Of a stretch of 64,000 nt of DNA, positions 35,006 through 44,528 are shown in pieces (position 1 is the first letter of the stretch; each line of letters opens with the position of its first letter). Under the pieces are notes generated by a model. That model saw only the letters and a program-made list of their open reading frames with translations, searched no databases and was not told where the DNA came from. The stretch lies in the NCBI RefSeq assembly GCF_002205895.1, contig NZ_NJDE01000010.1:310001-374000 (forward strand), read 5' to 3'. Made by a program: the position numbers and the translations under genes. The stretch is from Saccharibacillus sp. O23 (GTDB lineage: Bacteria; Bacillota; Bacilli; Paenibacillales; Paenibacillaceae).

Positions 35006-35105
35006 GTGCTGCGCAGCGCCGGGGATCAACGGTATAATAAAGCGGAGACGTTCGGCCTGTTCGCGATTTCGGCCGGGCGAAACAGAAAGAAGGAGAGACC
35101 TCGAT

Positions 35106-35654
35106 ATGAAAAAATTGGCGATCATCTCGGACATCCACGGCTCGTCGGCCGGATTGAACCGAGCGTTGGAACAAGCGGACCGGGAAGGCGCGCAGCGCAT
35201 CCTGCTGCTCGGCGACTTGCTCTACCACGGTCCGCGCAATCCGCTTCCCGAAGGTTACGACCCACAGGAGGTCGCTCGGGTGCTGAATTCCCGCAAAGCG
35301 CAGGTGGTGGGCGCGGTCCGCGGCAACTGCGACTCCGAAGTGGACCAGATGCTGATCGATTTCGCGATCATGGGCGAATACGCGGTCTTGCTGCAAGAAG
35401 AACGCAGATTGTTCGTCACGCACGGCCATCATCACAGCATGGACAACTTGCCCGCGCTGTCGGCGGGCGACGTCTTTATGCAAGGCCATACGCATGTACC
35501 CGTCGCCGAGAAACGCGAAGGGCTGTATCTGTTTAATCCCGGTTCGGTCTCGCTGCCCAAAGACGGATATCCGGCTTCTTACGGGCTGCTGGACGCAAGC
35601 GGCTTGACCGTGAAAACATTGGACGGGGCCGACCTTATGCGAACGGCATGGTGA
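35106..35654 (+). CDS. yfcE: YfcE-type metallophosphodiesterase
   Basis: The 182-residue calcineurin-like protein has metal motifs SDIHGSSAGLNRAL, GDLLYHGPRN, GNCDSE, THGHHHS and GHTHV, the full YfcE set. YfcE hydrolyses phosphodiester bonds in small substrates; the natural substrate is not known. The ATG follows GAAGGAGAG. A monocistronic unit is likely. Confidence 0.92.
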   Translation: MKKLAIISDIHGSSAGLNRALEQADREGAQRILLLGDLLYHGPRNPLPEGYDPQEVARVLNSRKAQVVGAVRGNCDSEVDQMLIDFAIMGEYAVLLQEERRLFVTHGHHHSMDNLPALSAGDVFMQGHTHVPVAEKREGLYLFNPGSVSLPKDGYPASYGLLDASGLTVKTLDGADLMRTAW

Positions 35655-35684
35655 TCGTCGCTTATCCGGCGAATCGCAAACGGC

Positions 35685-35714
35685 AAACCGGAAGCCGATC
35701 GGCTTCCGGTTTTT
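35685..35714. terminator. Bidirectional terminator between yfcE and the GNAT gene
   Basis: AAACCGGAAGCCGAT pairs with its complement ending GGTTT(TT), with T-runs in both directions, between convergent genes. Confidence 0.85.
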
Positions 35715-35751
35715 CGAGTCGGCCGTTTGTTCGCCGCGTTCCGGGGACGAT

Positions 35752-36201
35752 TCACCGGAGATCTTTCTCCATGCGTACATGCAAGATTCCGGCGTCTTCG
35801 AACGGTTCGCCCGGAATCGTCCGATAACCGAGCGAGCGGTAAAAAGCTTCCGCATGGCATTGGCTGTCCAATACGGAGCGCTCGAATCCGTCGAGGCGCG
35901 CCGCCTCTTCGAGAGTCTCCATCAGAATCCTGCCGAGACCTTTTCCCCGATAAGCGGAGCGTACCGCGATACGCTGCATTTTGACCGCGCCATCCGCGTA
36001 AGGAACATAGCGTCCGGCGGCCGCGTCGGCGTCGCCGAATAGGAGCAGCCGATGCGTCGCGTCCGAACCGATCCGGTCGTAATCGTCGACTTCCCGTTCC
36101 TCCGGAACGTTCTGCCCCAGAATGAATACTTCTCTTCGTACGGCCAGACAGCGCCGAAGCTGGCTGTCGTTTTCGACCTTGATCGTCTTTGCTTGTTCCA
36201 T
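35752..36201 (-). CDS. GNAT-family N-acetyltransferase
   Basis: The 149-residue protein has the acetyl-CoA-binding core VKMQRIAVRSAYRGKGLGRILMETLEE (split Q/RxxGxG/A motif) and the motif-B-like SQCHAEAFYRSLGYR. The N-terminal half (RREVFILGQNVPEEREVDDYD) resembles ElaA/YjcF-type acetyltransferases. I chose the ATG at 36201, preceded by AGGAGG; the frame extends upstream without a ribosome site. The acceptor substrate is unknown. Confidence 0.87.
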   Translation of the reverse strand: MEQAKTIKVENDSQLRRCLAVRREVFILGQNVPEEREVDDYDRIGSDATHRLLLFGDADAAAGRYVPYADGAVKMQRIAVRSAYRGKGLGRILMETLEEAARLDGFERSVLDSQCHAEAFYRSLGYRTIPGEPFEDAGILHVRMEKDLR

Positions 36202-36353
36202 GCCGTTCCTCCTGTTCTTCCTGCCGCGAAGCTTCATTATAGCGAAGGAACGGTCCGCCGTTCAAGAGAAGCCTTTGAGCGATTCGCTTAAAAAGCCCGG
36301 GAAACGGTTAATAGGAGACAAGAACGAACAAGATCAAACAGGAGGCTGGCATC

Positions 36354-36845
36354 ATGACGAATCGAACGATCATCGGCATCTTTTCGACCGAACAGGCGGC
36401 ACTTGACGCCATTCATCAGCTTAAAGCACAAGGCGTAGGGAGCGACCGGATTACCGTAATCGGCCGCGATCCGCAACCGATCGAAGAAATCAGCGAAGAT
36501 ACCGACATCAAATCGCCGGAAGCCAATACCCAACCGGAGAAATCCAAAGGATTCCTGCATAGCATCCGAGATACCTTCAGCGAATCGGGCGAAAGCGAGT
36601 TCACGAACGTCGGTCCTTACGTGGCGGCCGGCCCGCTCGCCGAGAAGTTTATCGGTTCCGATACCTATTACGGCGGTCACGGATGGAAAGACGATTTCAC
36701 GTCGCTCGGCTTTACGGCGGAAGAGGCGGATAAATACGACCAAGCGGTGCAAAACGGAGGCATTCTGCTGCTGCTCGAAGAATCTTCCGGCGATCTGGGA
36801 GCCATTCGCAGCATTCTCGGCACTACTGCGAATACAAGCCAGTAA
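36354..36845 (+). CDS. YflT-like general stress protein
   Basis: The 163-residue protein begins with a YflT/GSP17M-type unit (IIGIFSTEQAALDAIHQLKAQGVGSDRITVIGR), followed by a charged linker and a C-terminal segment GFTAEEADKYDQAVQNGGILLLLE, which resembles the heat-induced YflT-containing proteins. These are cytosolic and of unknown biochemical role. The ATG follows AGGAGG. A terminator follows the gene. Confidence 0.82.
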   Translation: MTNRTIIGIFSTEQAALDAIHQLKAQGVGSDRITVIGRDPQPIEEISEDTDIKSPEANTQPEKSKGFLHSIRDTFSESGESEFTNVGPYVAAGPLAEKFIGSDTYYGGHGWKDDFTSLGFTAEEADKYDQAVQNGGILLLLEESSGDLGAIRSILGTTANTSQ

Positions 36846-36897
36846 GGTCTTTTGCCGACGGATACGGATACCTACACTTATTTGCTTTGATTTTTCG

Positions 36898-36926
36898 GAC
36901 CGGCGTTCAGACGCCGGTCTTTTTTC
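36898..36926 (+). terminator. Terminator of the YflT-like gene
   Basis: GACCGGCGT/ACGCCGGTC stem followed by TTTTTT. Confidence 0.85.
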
Positions 36927-37019
36927 GTTGACCGGCTTTCGCTTCGTATCGAAACGGACGCAAGACGCATTGCTTGCTTGTTTCGGTTTTCGATTTATGA
37001 CATAAAAAGTAAAAACGAC

Positions 37020-37047
37020 TAAGCAACTAACGCTTTCGAACCGATAT
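37020..37047 (+). promoter_or_regulatory. Sigma-D-like promoter before the GGDEF-EAL gene
   Basis: TAAG at 37020-37023, 16 bases, ACCGATAT at 37040-37047: seven of eight bases of the SigD -10 element GCCGATAT and three of four of the -35. It lies 37 bases before the ATG. Confidence 0.6.
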
Positions 37048-37083
37048 AAGAAATAAGCCATAACGGTTTTGGAGGCTCTCGAA

Positions 37084-39396
37084 ATGAAATACAAAAAAAT
37101 ATTTTACGGAATGTCCGCGGGATATCTCGTTCTTTTTTTTATCCTGTCGTTCGTATATCGAGGAAATGAGCTCGCGCTGCTGCGGATCGGCCAGTTGAAT
37201 ATTTTGCCCGTGTTGGTCGGAACGGTGGTGCTGCTGCGCGTAGCTTTCCGTTCGGAAGCGCGGATGCGCACGTTCTGGCTGCTGATCGCGGCCAGCAGTT
37301 TCTGTTATCTGATTTCGCTGCTGCTGATTCTGAGCGAGACGCTGTCGGGCAGGGGAACGAGTTCTTCCGTCGGCATCGCCGATCTGTTCTGGGAAGCGGA
37401 AGGCGCGCTGCTGCTGCTTGCTCTGCTTGTCCTTGTCTATCAGCAGTTACGGGGCCTGCGCTTGATGCAGTATCTGCTGGATACTTCGATCTTCATGTCT
37501 ACGACGGCCGTGCTGAGCTGGAGTCTGCTGATCGCGCCGATGTTCAAGAATCCGTCGGCCGATCCGGGTTGGTTCTCGGCTTATATCAATCTCAGCTATC
37601 CCATCATCGATCTGGGCAATATCTTCCTCCTCAGCTTGCTCCTTTTTGCCAATCAATCGCTCGGAAATGCCCGAACGGATATGACTTTTCTGCTTAGCGT
37701 GCTTCTGCTGGCCTTAGGGGATTCCGCTCATTTGCATATGCAGTTGAACGGTACTTACGTGCCGGGCAGTCCGATCGACCTGACTTGGACCGCTTCCGTA
37801 CTCTTGTTGACGGCGGCCGGCATCGAGTCGCTCGACAGCAGCCGGACAGACCGCCGAAGCCGAATTTCGCCGAAGGTCAAAGCTCGTTTAAGCTGGTTTC
37901 GCCGTTTGCTTCCTTACGTCAGCTTGCTGGCCTTGTTCGCGATCATCTTAGAAGAATTATCGGAGTTCAACATCATGGTGATCGGGAACGCTTTTGCCGT
38001 GCTGTTGATCATCATGAGACTGATCCTGACGTTTGCGGAAAACGACTATCTGCTGGGACGTCTGAGTCAAACGGTCGATTTCAAAGAGCACGAAGCGAAT
38101 CATGACGCGTTGACGGGACTGCCGAACCGCCGGAAATTCGACGACGAACTATGCAAAGCGGTGGAGCGGGCATCCGCGGAGAACGGTCAATTGGCGCTGC
38201 TCTTCTTCGATCTGGACCGATTCAAGCATATCAACGACAGTCTGGGACATACCGTCGGCGATCAACTGCTGCGGGCGGTAGCGGAACGTTTGCAGGAATA
38301 TATTCCCGCGTCTCATCTGTTGGCCCGTCAAGGCGGCGACGAATTCACCGTGCTGCTCGATCCGCTCGAAGGCGAGGTGGAAGCGTACCGGACGATCGCT
38401 GCCGTCGAAGAAGTGTTCAAGCAGCCGATTACCGTCAACGGGACGGCGCTTTATACCTCGGTCAGCATCGGAGCGGCGATCTATCCGCGGGACGGGGAGA
38501 CGGCGGACGAACTCATGCGGGGCGCGGATATGGCGATGCACGAGGCGAAGAAGAACCGTCATCAGAAAAGTTTGTTTTTCGAACCCGCGCTTCGCGATCG
38601 TCTGGCGTACAAAGTCGAGTTGGAGCATGAGATGCGCGGCGCGATCGAACGCGGCGAGATCTCGCTGCATTACCAGCTTCAGAAAAATATTCAGAACTGC
38701 GGCATCGTCGGCGTAGAAGCGCTGATCCGTTGGAACCACCCGACGCTCGGCAGCATCTCCCCGGTCGAATTCATTCCGGTGGCGGAAGAAACGGGGATGA
38801 TCATTCCGATGGGCGAATGGGTGCTGAGAGAAGCCTGCTTGCAGCAAATCCGTTGGATACGCGAAGGGTTCGGTTCGCTGCGCATGAGCGTCAACGTCTC
38901 GCCTTATCAATTCCAAGACGAGTTGTTCGTCGAGAAGATCCTGCACACGCTGCGGGAGACCGAGGTCGATCCCGAGAGCATTACGCTCGAAGTGACCGAA
39001 TCGTTGGCGATTCGCGATGTGGAGAAAGTATCGGCTCAATTGAAGCTGCTGCGCGAAACGGGCATCAAGCTCGCGATCGACGATTTCGGCACCGGGTATG
39101 CTTCGTTGAAATATCTGCGGACTTTCGAGCCGAATCTGCTGAAGATCGACCGTTTCTTCGTGGACGGGATCGATCGGCAGGCGGAACGCGGCGATATGGT
39201 CGAAGCGATTATCGCGATCGGCCGCAGCCTCAACATGGAAGTGCTGGCCGAAGGCGTGGAGACCGAGCAGCAGCTCCAATTTCTGCGAGCCGCAGGCTGC
39301 GACGAAGTGCAAGGCTACCTGCTCAGCCGCCCGCTTCCCGCCGTGGAAGTCGAGAAGCTGCTGCGCGGACCTTATCGCATGATCGGATCGCTCTGA
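37084..39396 (+). CDS. Membrane GGDEF-EAL cyclic-di-GMP enzyme
   Basis: The 770-residue protein has eight to ten membrane helices in residues 1-320. A GGDEF domain has active-site RQGGDEF near 415, and an EAL domain has GVEALIRW near 543 followed by metal-binding motifs including [21 protein letters not shown] and AEGVET. Both catalytic signatures appear intact, so it could make or degrade cyclic di-GMP; in such hybrids one activity usually dominates. The ATG follows GGAGG. A sigma-D-like promoter upstream links it to motility control. Confidence 0.93.
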   Translation: MKYKKIFYGMSAGYLVLFFILSFVYRGNELALLRIGQLNILPVLVGTVVLLRVAFRSEARMRTFWLLIAASSFCYLISLLLILSETLSGRGTSSSVGIADLFWEAEGALLLLALLVLVYQQLRGLRLMQYLLDTSIFMSTTAVLSWSLLIAPMFKNPSADPGWFSAYINLSYPIIDLGNIFLLSLLLFANQSLGNARTDMTFLLSVLLLALGDSAHLHMQLNGTYVPGSPIDLTWTASVLLLTAAGIESLDSSRTDRRSRISPKVKARLSWFRRLLPYVSLLALFAIILEELSEFNIMVIGNAFAVLLIIMRLILTFAENDYLLGRLSQTVDFKEHEANHDALTGLPNRRKFDDELCKAVERASAENGQLALLFFDLDRFKHINDSLGHTVGDQLLRAVAERLQEYIPASHLLARQGGDEFTVLLDPLEGEVEAYRTIAAVEEVFKQPITVNGTALYTSVSIGAAIYPRDGETADELMRGADMAMHEAKKNRHQKSLFFEPALRDRLAYKVELEHEMRGAIERGEISLHYQLQKNIQNCGIVGVEALIRWNHPTLGSISPVEFIPVAEETGMIIPMGEWVLREACLQQIRWIREGFGSLRMSVNVSPYQFQDELFVEKILHTLRETEVDPESITLEVTESLAIRDVEKVSAQLKLLRETGIKLAIDDFGTGYASLKYLRTFEPNLLKIDRFFVDGIDRQAERGDMVEAIIAIGRSLNMEVLAEGVETEQQLQFLRAAGCDEVQGYLLSRPLPAVEVEKLLRGPYRMIGSL

Positions 39397-39450
39397 GAAG
39401 CGGCTGGTTTCGTATCCCGAAGAAACGATCCGCCTAAGTTTAGTCGTTCG

Positions 39451-39490
39451 AAAGCCCGGATTCCGCATCACGCGGAACCCGGGCTTTTTT
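39451..39490. terminator. Terminator between the GGDEF-EAL and glycerol dehydrogenase genes
   Basis: AAAGCCCGG/CCGGGCTTT stem with inner TTCCGC/GCGGAA pairing and a TTTTTT tail. It can serve both convergent genes. Confidence 0.85.
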
Positions 39491-39521
39491 AAGAGAATCC
39501 TTTATAAGAAGAACGCGGCGC

Positions 39522-40628
39522 TTAATGCCCGATCTTCGCTTTATAAGCTTTCGAATATTGGTCCGCCGCAAGAATCGCGTCCAGCACGTCGCCGGCCGTA
39601 ACCGGGAACGGAAGATTATGCGCCGTCTCGCCTTCTTTGGTCGCGGCTTCGGCTACCCGGTACAGATCGTCGTTCGATACGTCTTTGAGATGCAGATCTT
39701 CGAGCGTGACCGGGAGATCGAGTTTCAGGTAGAAGTCGATATAACGTTCGATCTCGTGGATCGGCCGGCGCTCCAGCGCCAATTGGACCAGCGTGCCGAA
39801 CGTCACTTTTTGTCCGTGGGTCATATGGTGAATATCGCCTTCCAGCACCGTGAATCCGTTATGGATCGCATGCGCGCCGGCCAATCCGCCGCTTTCGAAA
39901 CCGAGTCCGCTCAGCAGCGTATTGGCTTCGACGACCGCGTCGAGCGCCGGCGTCACGACTTTGCGTTTAACGGATTCGTAAGCGAGCAGCCCGTAATCGA
40001 ACAGCGTTTCTTCGCATTTGCGCGCGATCGCTTCCGCCGCCAGCGTCGGCAGGCCGCCCGCCATCGTGGTCGCGCGCGCTTCGATAACGGCTCGGCACTC
40101 GACCCAAGTCGCGAGCGCGTCGGCGATGCCGGAAGTCAAGAACAGCGGCGGCGCGCCGGCGATCACTTTGGTATCCACCAAGATCAGATCGGGGTTCTTT
40201 TTGTAGAACGAATACGCGTCGAACGCGCCGTCGTCCGTGTACAGCACGGACAAAGCGCTTGTCGGAGCATCCGTGGAAGCGGTCGTCGGCACGATGACCA
40301 CCGAAGAGCCGAGCACGTCGTTCACCGCTTTGGCCGTATCCAGCGTCTTGCCGCCGCCTACGCCGACTACCAGATCGATGCCTTCGCCGAGATCGGCGAT
40401 GCGTTTGATCTCGCCGCGCGAAGCTTCGCCTTGAAATTCGGCTTTGGTCGTTTTGATGCCCGCGGCTTCCAGACTTTTCACGACGCGGTCGCCCGCGATC
40501 GGCCAGACGATCTTATCCGCGATGACCAGCGCCGACGTGCCGAGCGCTTTGGCGTATTCGCCCGCTTTGTCCACCACGTCTTTGCCTTGTACGTACTTGC
40601 CGGGACTGATAAACACTTTTTCGCTCAT
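39522..40628 (-). CDS. gldA: Glycerol dehydrogenase (iron/zinc-type)
   Basis: The 368-residue NAD-dependent enzyme oxidises glycerol to dihydroxyacetone. Motifs: [12 protein letters not shown] (nucleotide-binding loop near residue 95), [28 protein letters not shown] and [16 protein letters not shown], the His residues of which bind the catalytic zinc. The length agrees with GldA of Geobacillus. I start at ATG 40628 after AAAGGAG rather than at the upstream in-frame 40661. It stands alone. Confidence 0.93.
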   Translation of the reverse strand: MSEKVFISPGKYVQGKDVVDKAGEYAKALGTSALVIADKIVWPIAGDRVVKSLEAAGIKTTKAEFQGEASRGEIKRIADLGEGIDLVVGVGGGKTLDTAKAVNDVLGSSVVIVPTTASTDAPTSALSVLYTDDGAFDAYSFYKKNPDLILVDTKVIAGAPPLFLTSGIADALATWVECRAVIEARATTMAGGLPTLAAEAIARKCEETLFDYGLLAYESVKRKVVTPALDAVVEANTLLSGLGFESGGLAGAHAIHNGFTVLEGDIHHMTHGQKVTFGTLVQLALERRPIHEIERYIDFYLKLDLPVTLEDLHLKDVSNDDLYRVAEAATKEGETAHNLPFPVTAGDVLDAILAADQYSKAYKAKIGH

Positions 40629-40804
40629 GAATTTACAGCTCCTTTCCAAATGACCGTACAACCTTCTTTTTACCCGTAAAAAGCCCGGATCGACACGAAC
40701 TTTCGCGAAAATGTCATGCAGAAAGAAACCTTCGGGCGGTATCCGACGTTTTACCGAGTGGAGCGCTGCTTGGATAGGCGCTTTCTATTGGAGGAACGAG
40801 GAGC

Positions 40805-41965
40805 ATGAAACATAAATGGAGCAAGTGGGCCGCCGGACTCTTGGCCGGCAGTCTATTGATCTCGCCCGTGTCACATGCGGCGCCGCCCGAGAACGTCTCG
40901 CTGGAGCTGAACGGTTCGGCCGTGCAGAGCGGAGAATTGGAGCTTCGAGGCGGACACGCTTATATGCCGGCTCGCAAAGCGTCGGAACTGCTCGGTTTCT
41001 TCTCGCGTTACGACGACTCTTCGCATAAGCTGACGCTGATGCGTCCCGGCGTCAAACTGGAGATGAAAGTAGGCAGCGAGGGAGCGGAAATCGACGGAAG
41101 AAGGATCAAAAGCGAAGCCGCTTATGCCGAGGACGGACAGATTTATGTGCCGCTGCGCACGCTGTCGACCGCGCTCAAGACCAAAACGAATTGGAATCCG
41201 AGAACGTCGAGCGCGGTGATGGAAGATCCGGAACGGTACCGCATGGATTCTTCCGGAGGCGAGACGGCTTGGGTGTCTTTCGCGACGGGAGAAGTCTATT
41301 CGTTGGAACAAGGAACGCCGCGAAAGCTGCAGGGAGCGGACGTATCGGAACTGCCCTGGGGGACCATGGACGTTCGAGGACTCGGCGATCGCGCTTATTT
41401 GCTGACCGTCGAGCGGGAATATGGCGCTTCCATGCAGAACGTACATAACCGTTTTCAGTTTCTCGTTCATGACGGCGCGTTGAGCGGTCAGGCGCATTAC
41501 CGGTATTCGGGGATGTACGTCACGGGCGAACAAGGGCCGTCGGAACTGCCCGCGCAGCGCGCTTATCTAAGCGACGGACGCACCGTTCAGGTCGTCGGCA
41601 TGGGCGGCAAACCGACGGCGGAATACGATCTGGAACCGTTGACGGGGCAAAAGGGGCCGTTCATCGTCGAATCGGTCACGGCGGACTACCTGCTGGTGCG
41701 CGCTTTCGACACGCTTCAGCTCACCTTGATCGATCTGAATGACGGACGGTCTACGCTGCTGTACCGTCAACTGCCGGATGCGGCGGAGGTCCGGGCTTGG
41801 GACGAAGTCACGCAAGACGTCGGCGAATCGATGCTGCTCGATGCGCGGCTGCGGTTCGTAAAGCAGGAAGGAGACCGGCTGCTGTTCCGTTACAAACGGA
41901 TCGCGCCCGGCGAAGCGAACGGACGCGAAGAGAGTTGGAGTTTTGCGCTGAATAAGGGTCTGTAA
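40805..41965 (+). CDS. Exported protein with copper-amine-oxidase-N domain
   Basis: The 386-residue protein has a signal peptide (residues 1-25, cleaved near SHAA). A copper-amine-oxidase N-like unit follows at about 30-140 (HAYMPARKASELLGF, YVPLRTLSTALKTKTNW), a repeat common on Paenibacillaceae surface proteins and thought to bind the cell wall. The remainder is beta-rich, perhaps a propeller-like domain. The function is unknown. The ATG follows GGAGGAACGAGGAGC. Confidence 0.8.
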   Translation: MKHKWSKWAAGLLAGSLLISPVSHAAPPENVSLELNGSAVQSGELELRGGHAYMPARKASELLGFFSRYDDSSHKLTLMRPGVKLEMKVGSEGAEIDGRRIKSEAAYAEDGQIYVPLRTLSTALKTKTNWNPRTSSAVMEDPERYRMDSSGGETAWVSFATGEVYSLEQGTPRKLQGADVSELPWGTMDVRGLGDRAYLLTVEREYGASMQNVHNRFQFLVHDGALSGQAHYRYSGMYVTGEQGPSELPAQRAYLSDGRTVQVVGMGGKPTAEYDLEPLTGQKGPFIVESVTADYLLVRAFDTLQLTLIDLNDGRSTLLYRQLPDAAEVRAWDEVTQDVGESMLLDARLRFVKQEGDRLLFRYKRIAPGEANGREESWSFALNKGL

Positions 41966-42004
41966 CCGAATGCCGGTTTTCGAAAAGCTTCCCGGTAAAA
42001 GCAG

Positions 42005-42037
42005 AAAAAGCCCTTCCTCGACAAGGAAGGGCTTTTT
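42005..42037. terminator. Bidirectional terminator
   Basis: AAAAAGCCCTTCC pairs with GGAAGGGCTTTTT between convergent genes. Confidence 0.88.
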
Positions 42038-42081
42038 GCGCGCTTTCGGGTTGTTTCGAAACGCGCGGTGCGACGATTGTT

Positions 42082-43809
42082 TTATTTGCTCGGATACAAT
42101 TTGACTTGTACCTGCTGCTCCGGACGATGTTCCACATAGGAGAAGATATGCAGTTCGGCGCTGTCCGCCGAATAGTTTTTGTAGATTTCCGTCAACGTAT
42201 TGTTCGCGTCTCCCCAGATCCGGGCGTTTCGATCGTCGGCCAATTTGCGTTTCGATCCTTCGGCGATATACGTTTGTCCGATGCCGCCGAAATTCGGATC
42301 TGTGCTGCTCGCGCCGATGACCAGATCTCCGTTTTGTTTGTAATAGGTCCAGGTCACCGGATACCCGCCTACTTCGGTGCTCAACTCCTGTTTCTGCGCG
42401 CTGATAGATTGAAGCAGAATCGGAGTCGGGAGATCGCCTTTATGCCGAAGGATTTCATTTTTTGCTCGCAGCTCGATTACGGAATCCGCGGTCAGCTTCA
42501 GATCGGCCGGCCGCTCGAGGACAAGGACGGCGTGTTCGGGATTTTCTCTGTCGAAAAACCATCCGGGTTCGCGGCTGATCTCCCTGCCGTCCACCAGCAG
42601 CCGGTATTCGTTGAACGCGGGCGAAAAAGATTGTTCCTGACGCACGTCGACGCGAATCCGAGTCGGCGTGATCGTCAGTTTGCGGATCTTCATCATGCTG
42701 TCGCCGCCTCCGAATGCCAGATCGAGTTTCTGTTCGATACTGGCATGAGCCATTTTTGAACGGTCCAGTACGAGCGGGAAGGTCCAGGACGTGTCGATTC
42801 GGTCTGTCGTCTGCTCGTACGTTAATTTGTAAGTCACTCCGCTTTGCTTCAGATCGGTGGCGGAGAAATATTCTTGGTTCGCGAATCCGCCTTGTCCGTC
42901 GGGAGTGCCGTAAATGCCGCCTCGGGATGGAGAGATCGCTTGTCCGTTACGGTCGAAGGCGGCAAGGCTGACAGCGGCCGATGCGAGCGTCTGCCCTTTT
43001 TGCGGCATCAGAGTCGTTCGGATCATGATCTGCCCGTCATTTTGATCGAAAGCTTGCAGGTTTGCGTAGTCCACGCCGGCTTTCCCTACTTCCGCTTTGT
43101 AAGCGCCGAGATCTGAGGCGTCAAAGTTCAGTGTCAGCCCGGCTTTTTCGCGGAAAGCAAGGCCTTCTGCGCTGAGCGTCACCGCTTGAGATTCGGATGA
43201 TTTGCTCGGCGACCAGTCGGTTTCGAAATAACCGGTGACCGGCTTTTCTCCGTTTTTGTCCGTGTCAAAGGTTCGCGCCGATCGAGCTTCAAAAACTTCC
43301 CCGTCGGCGCTTTGCAGCCATACCTTGGAAAAATCAGCGTTCTGCACGCTCCGTTTGTCGCCTTTCAGGCTGTACAAGATCAGCGTGTGTCCTTCCTCGA
43401 TGACCGCCGTATGCAGCGTCAGCGTGACGCCGTCGTGCGTGACCGAACGATTGATTTCTTGTCCGAGCCCTTGCTTCAGCGCTTCCTGAATACTCTCGCG
43501 TCCTTGCAGCAGCCCGCTCCAATCGTATTGAATCGCCGCGTAAGCGGGCACGACGGCAAGGGCGGCGCCCAGCGTCGTCGCCAGCGCGATTCTGCGGAGA
43601 CGAATGCGGGAAGACGGTCGAAAAGAGCCGGAGCGTTCGGGCCGGACGAGCGGCGTTTGCGCGTCGGAAGCCATCGCCGCTTCCATTCGCTGCCACATCG
43701 CGTCGTAATCCGGTTCGCGAAGCGCCGAGCCCGGGCCGATCGCGCCGAACAGGGACATTTCGATGTCATCCGTATGCAGGCGTTTATCCTTTGTCGGGTT
43801 GGTAGTCAT
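42082..43809 (-). CDS. DUF4179-domain anti-sigma-like membrane protein
   Basis: The 575-residue protein has an N-terminal cytoplasmic tail of about 75 residues, a single membrane helix (RIALATTLGAALAVVPAYAA) and a large extracellular part that begins like DUF4179 proteins (LTLHTAVIEEGHTLILYSLK). DUF4179 proteins are regularly encoded after ECF sigma factors and act as membrane-anchored regulators. Here the start overlaps the sigma gene by 26 bases, so they are coupled. It probably holds the sigma factor inactive until an envelope signal arrives. Confidence 0.82.
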   Translation of the reverse strand: MTTNPTKDKRLHTDDIEMSLFGAIGPGSALREPDYDAMWQRMEAAMASDAQTPLVRPERSGSFRPSSRIRLRRIALATTLGAALAVVPAYAAIQYDWSGLLQGRESIQEALKQGLGQEINRSVTHDGVTLTLHTAVIEEGHTLILYSLKGDKRSVQNADFSKVWLQSADGEVFEARSARTFDTDKNGEKPVTGYFETDWSPSKSSESQAVTLSAEGLAFREKAGLTLNFDASDLGAYKAEVGKAGVDYANLQAFDQNDGQIMIRTTLMPQKGQTLASAAVSLAAFDRNGQAISPSRGGIYGTPDGQGGFANQEYFSATDLKQSGVTYKLTYEQTTDRIDTSWTFPLVLDRSKMAHASIEQKLDLAFGGGDSMMKIRKLTITPTRIRVDVRQEQSFSPAFNEYRLLVDGREISREPGWFFDRENPEHAVLVLERPADLKLTADSVIELRAKNEILRHKGDLPTPILLQSISAQKQELSTEVGGYPVTWTYYKQNGDLVIGASSTDPNFGGIGQTYIAEGSKRKLADDRNARIWGDANNTLTEIYKNYSADSAELHIFSYVEHRPEQQVQVKLYPSK

Positions 43810-44326
43810 AGTTGCCTCCTTGAATAGGGGTTAAGGGATTTTGCGGCTTGTCGAGCATGCCGCGCAGCAGCTTCAAACCTTTGTGCTGTCTGGATTTGAC
43901 GGTTCCCGGCGGGATGTCCAGCAGTTCGGCGATCTCGGAGATGCCGAGATCGTGCACGAACCGCAGCGAGACGACTGTGCGAATCTTGAGCGGAAGTCTC
44001 GCGAGCCGATCGGCCCATTCTTCCGCTACTTCCCGCTGTTCGAGCCGGTCTTCGGGCGTCCGTTCGGCTTTGCCGATCAGCAGATGCGAGTGGTTCGCGA
44101 GCTTGCTGCGCAGATTCCCGCGGCGTTTCAACAGATTGACGCAGCGGTTGACCGCGATTCGCAGAAGCCAAGGTTTCAGGTTGTCGATCCCTGTACGATC
44201 GGCGCGAAACGCGGTCAGAAATACTTCCTGACAAAGGTCTTCCGCGTCCGCTGCCTGTCCGAGCATGTAGTAGCAGATGCGGTAGACATCCGAGCGATAG
44301 GTTTCGAACAATTGGTGGTTGGTCAC
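43784..44326 (-). CDS. ECF-type RNA polymerase sigma factor
   Basis: The 180-residue protein has region 2 (YRICYYMLGQAADAEDLCQEVFL) and region 4 (LPLKIRTVVSLRFVHDLGIS with EIAELLDIPPGTVKSRQHKG). It starts at GTG 44326, preceded by AAAGGAGG; the frame is open upstream without a ribosome site. It is coupled to the DUF4179 protein that should control it. The target promoters are unknown. Confidence 0.9.
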   Translation of the reverse strand: MTNHQLFETYRSDVYRICYYMLGQAADAEDLCQEVFLTAFRADRTGIDNLKPWLLRIAVNRCVNLLKRRGNLRSKLANHSHLLIGKAERTPEDRLEQREVAEEWADRLARLPLKIRTVVSLRFVHDLGISEIAELLDIPPGTVKSRQHKGLKLLRGMLDKPQNPLTPIQGGNYDYQPDKG

Positions 44327-44477
44327 GTGAATGCGCGCCTCCTTTCCGTCGATTTCGTGTATAAAACAAACGATCGGCTGATAAGGTTCATTCTTTTTCA
44401 AAAACGCAGTCGGAAGAAGCAGCAAAAATAACACTGGACGAACAAACCGGAAACGTCTATAGTCAAACTTATGATTT

Positions 44478-44504
44478 AACTTTCGTTAAGTATTATCGAA
44501 AGTT
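44478..44504. promoter_or_regulatory. Inverted repeat, candidate operator of the ROK regulator
   Basis: AACTTTCG and CGAAAGTT form a perfect 8-bp inverted repeat with an 11-base centre, 25 bases before the ROK gene start. ROK/XylR-type repressors bind AT-rich inverted repeats of this layout at their own promoters. Confidence 0.5.
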
Positions 44505-44528
44505 CGAAAAAGCAAAGGAGGAAGCCTG

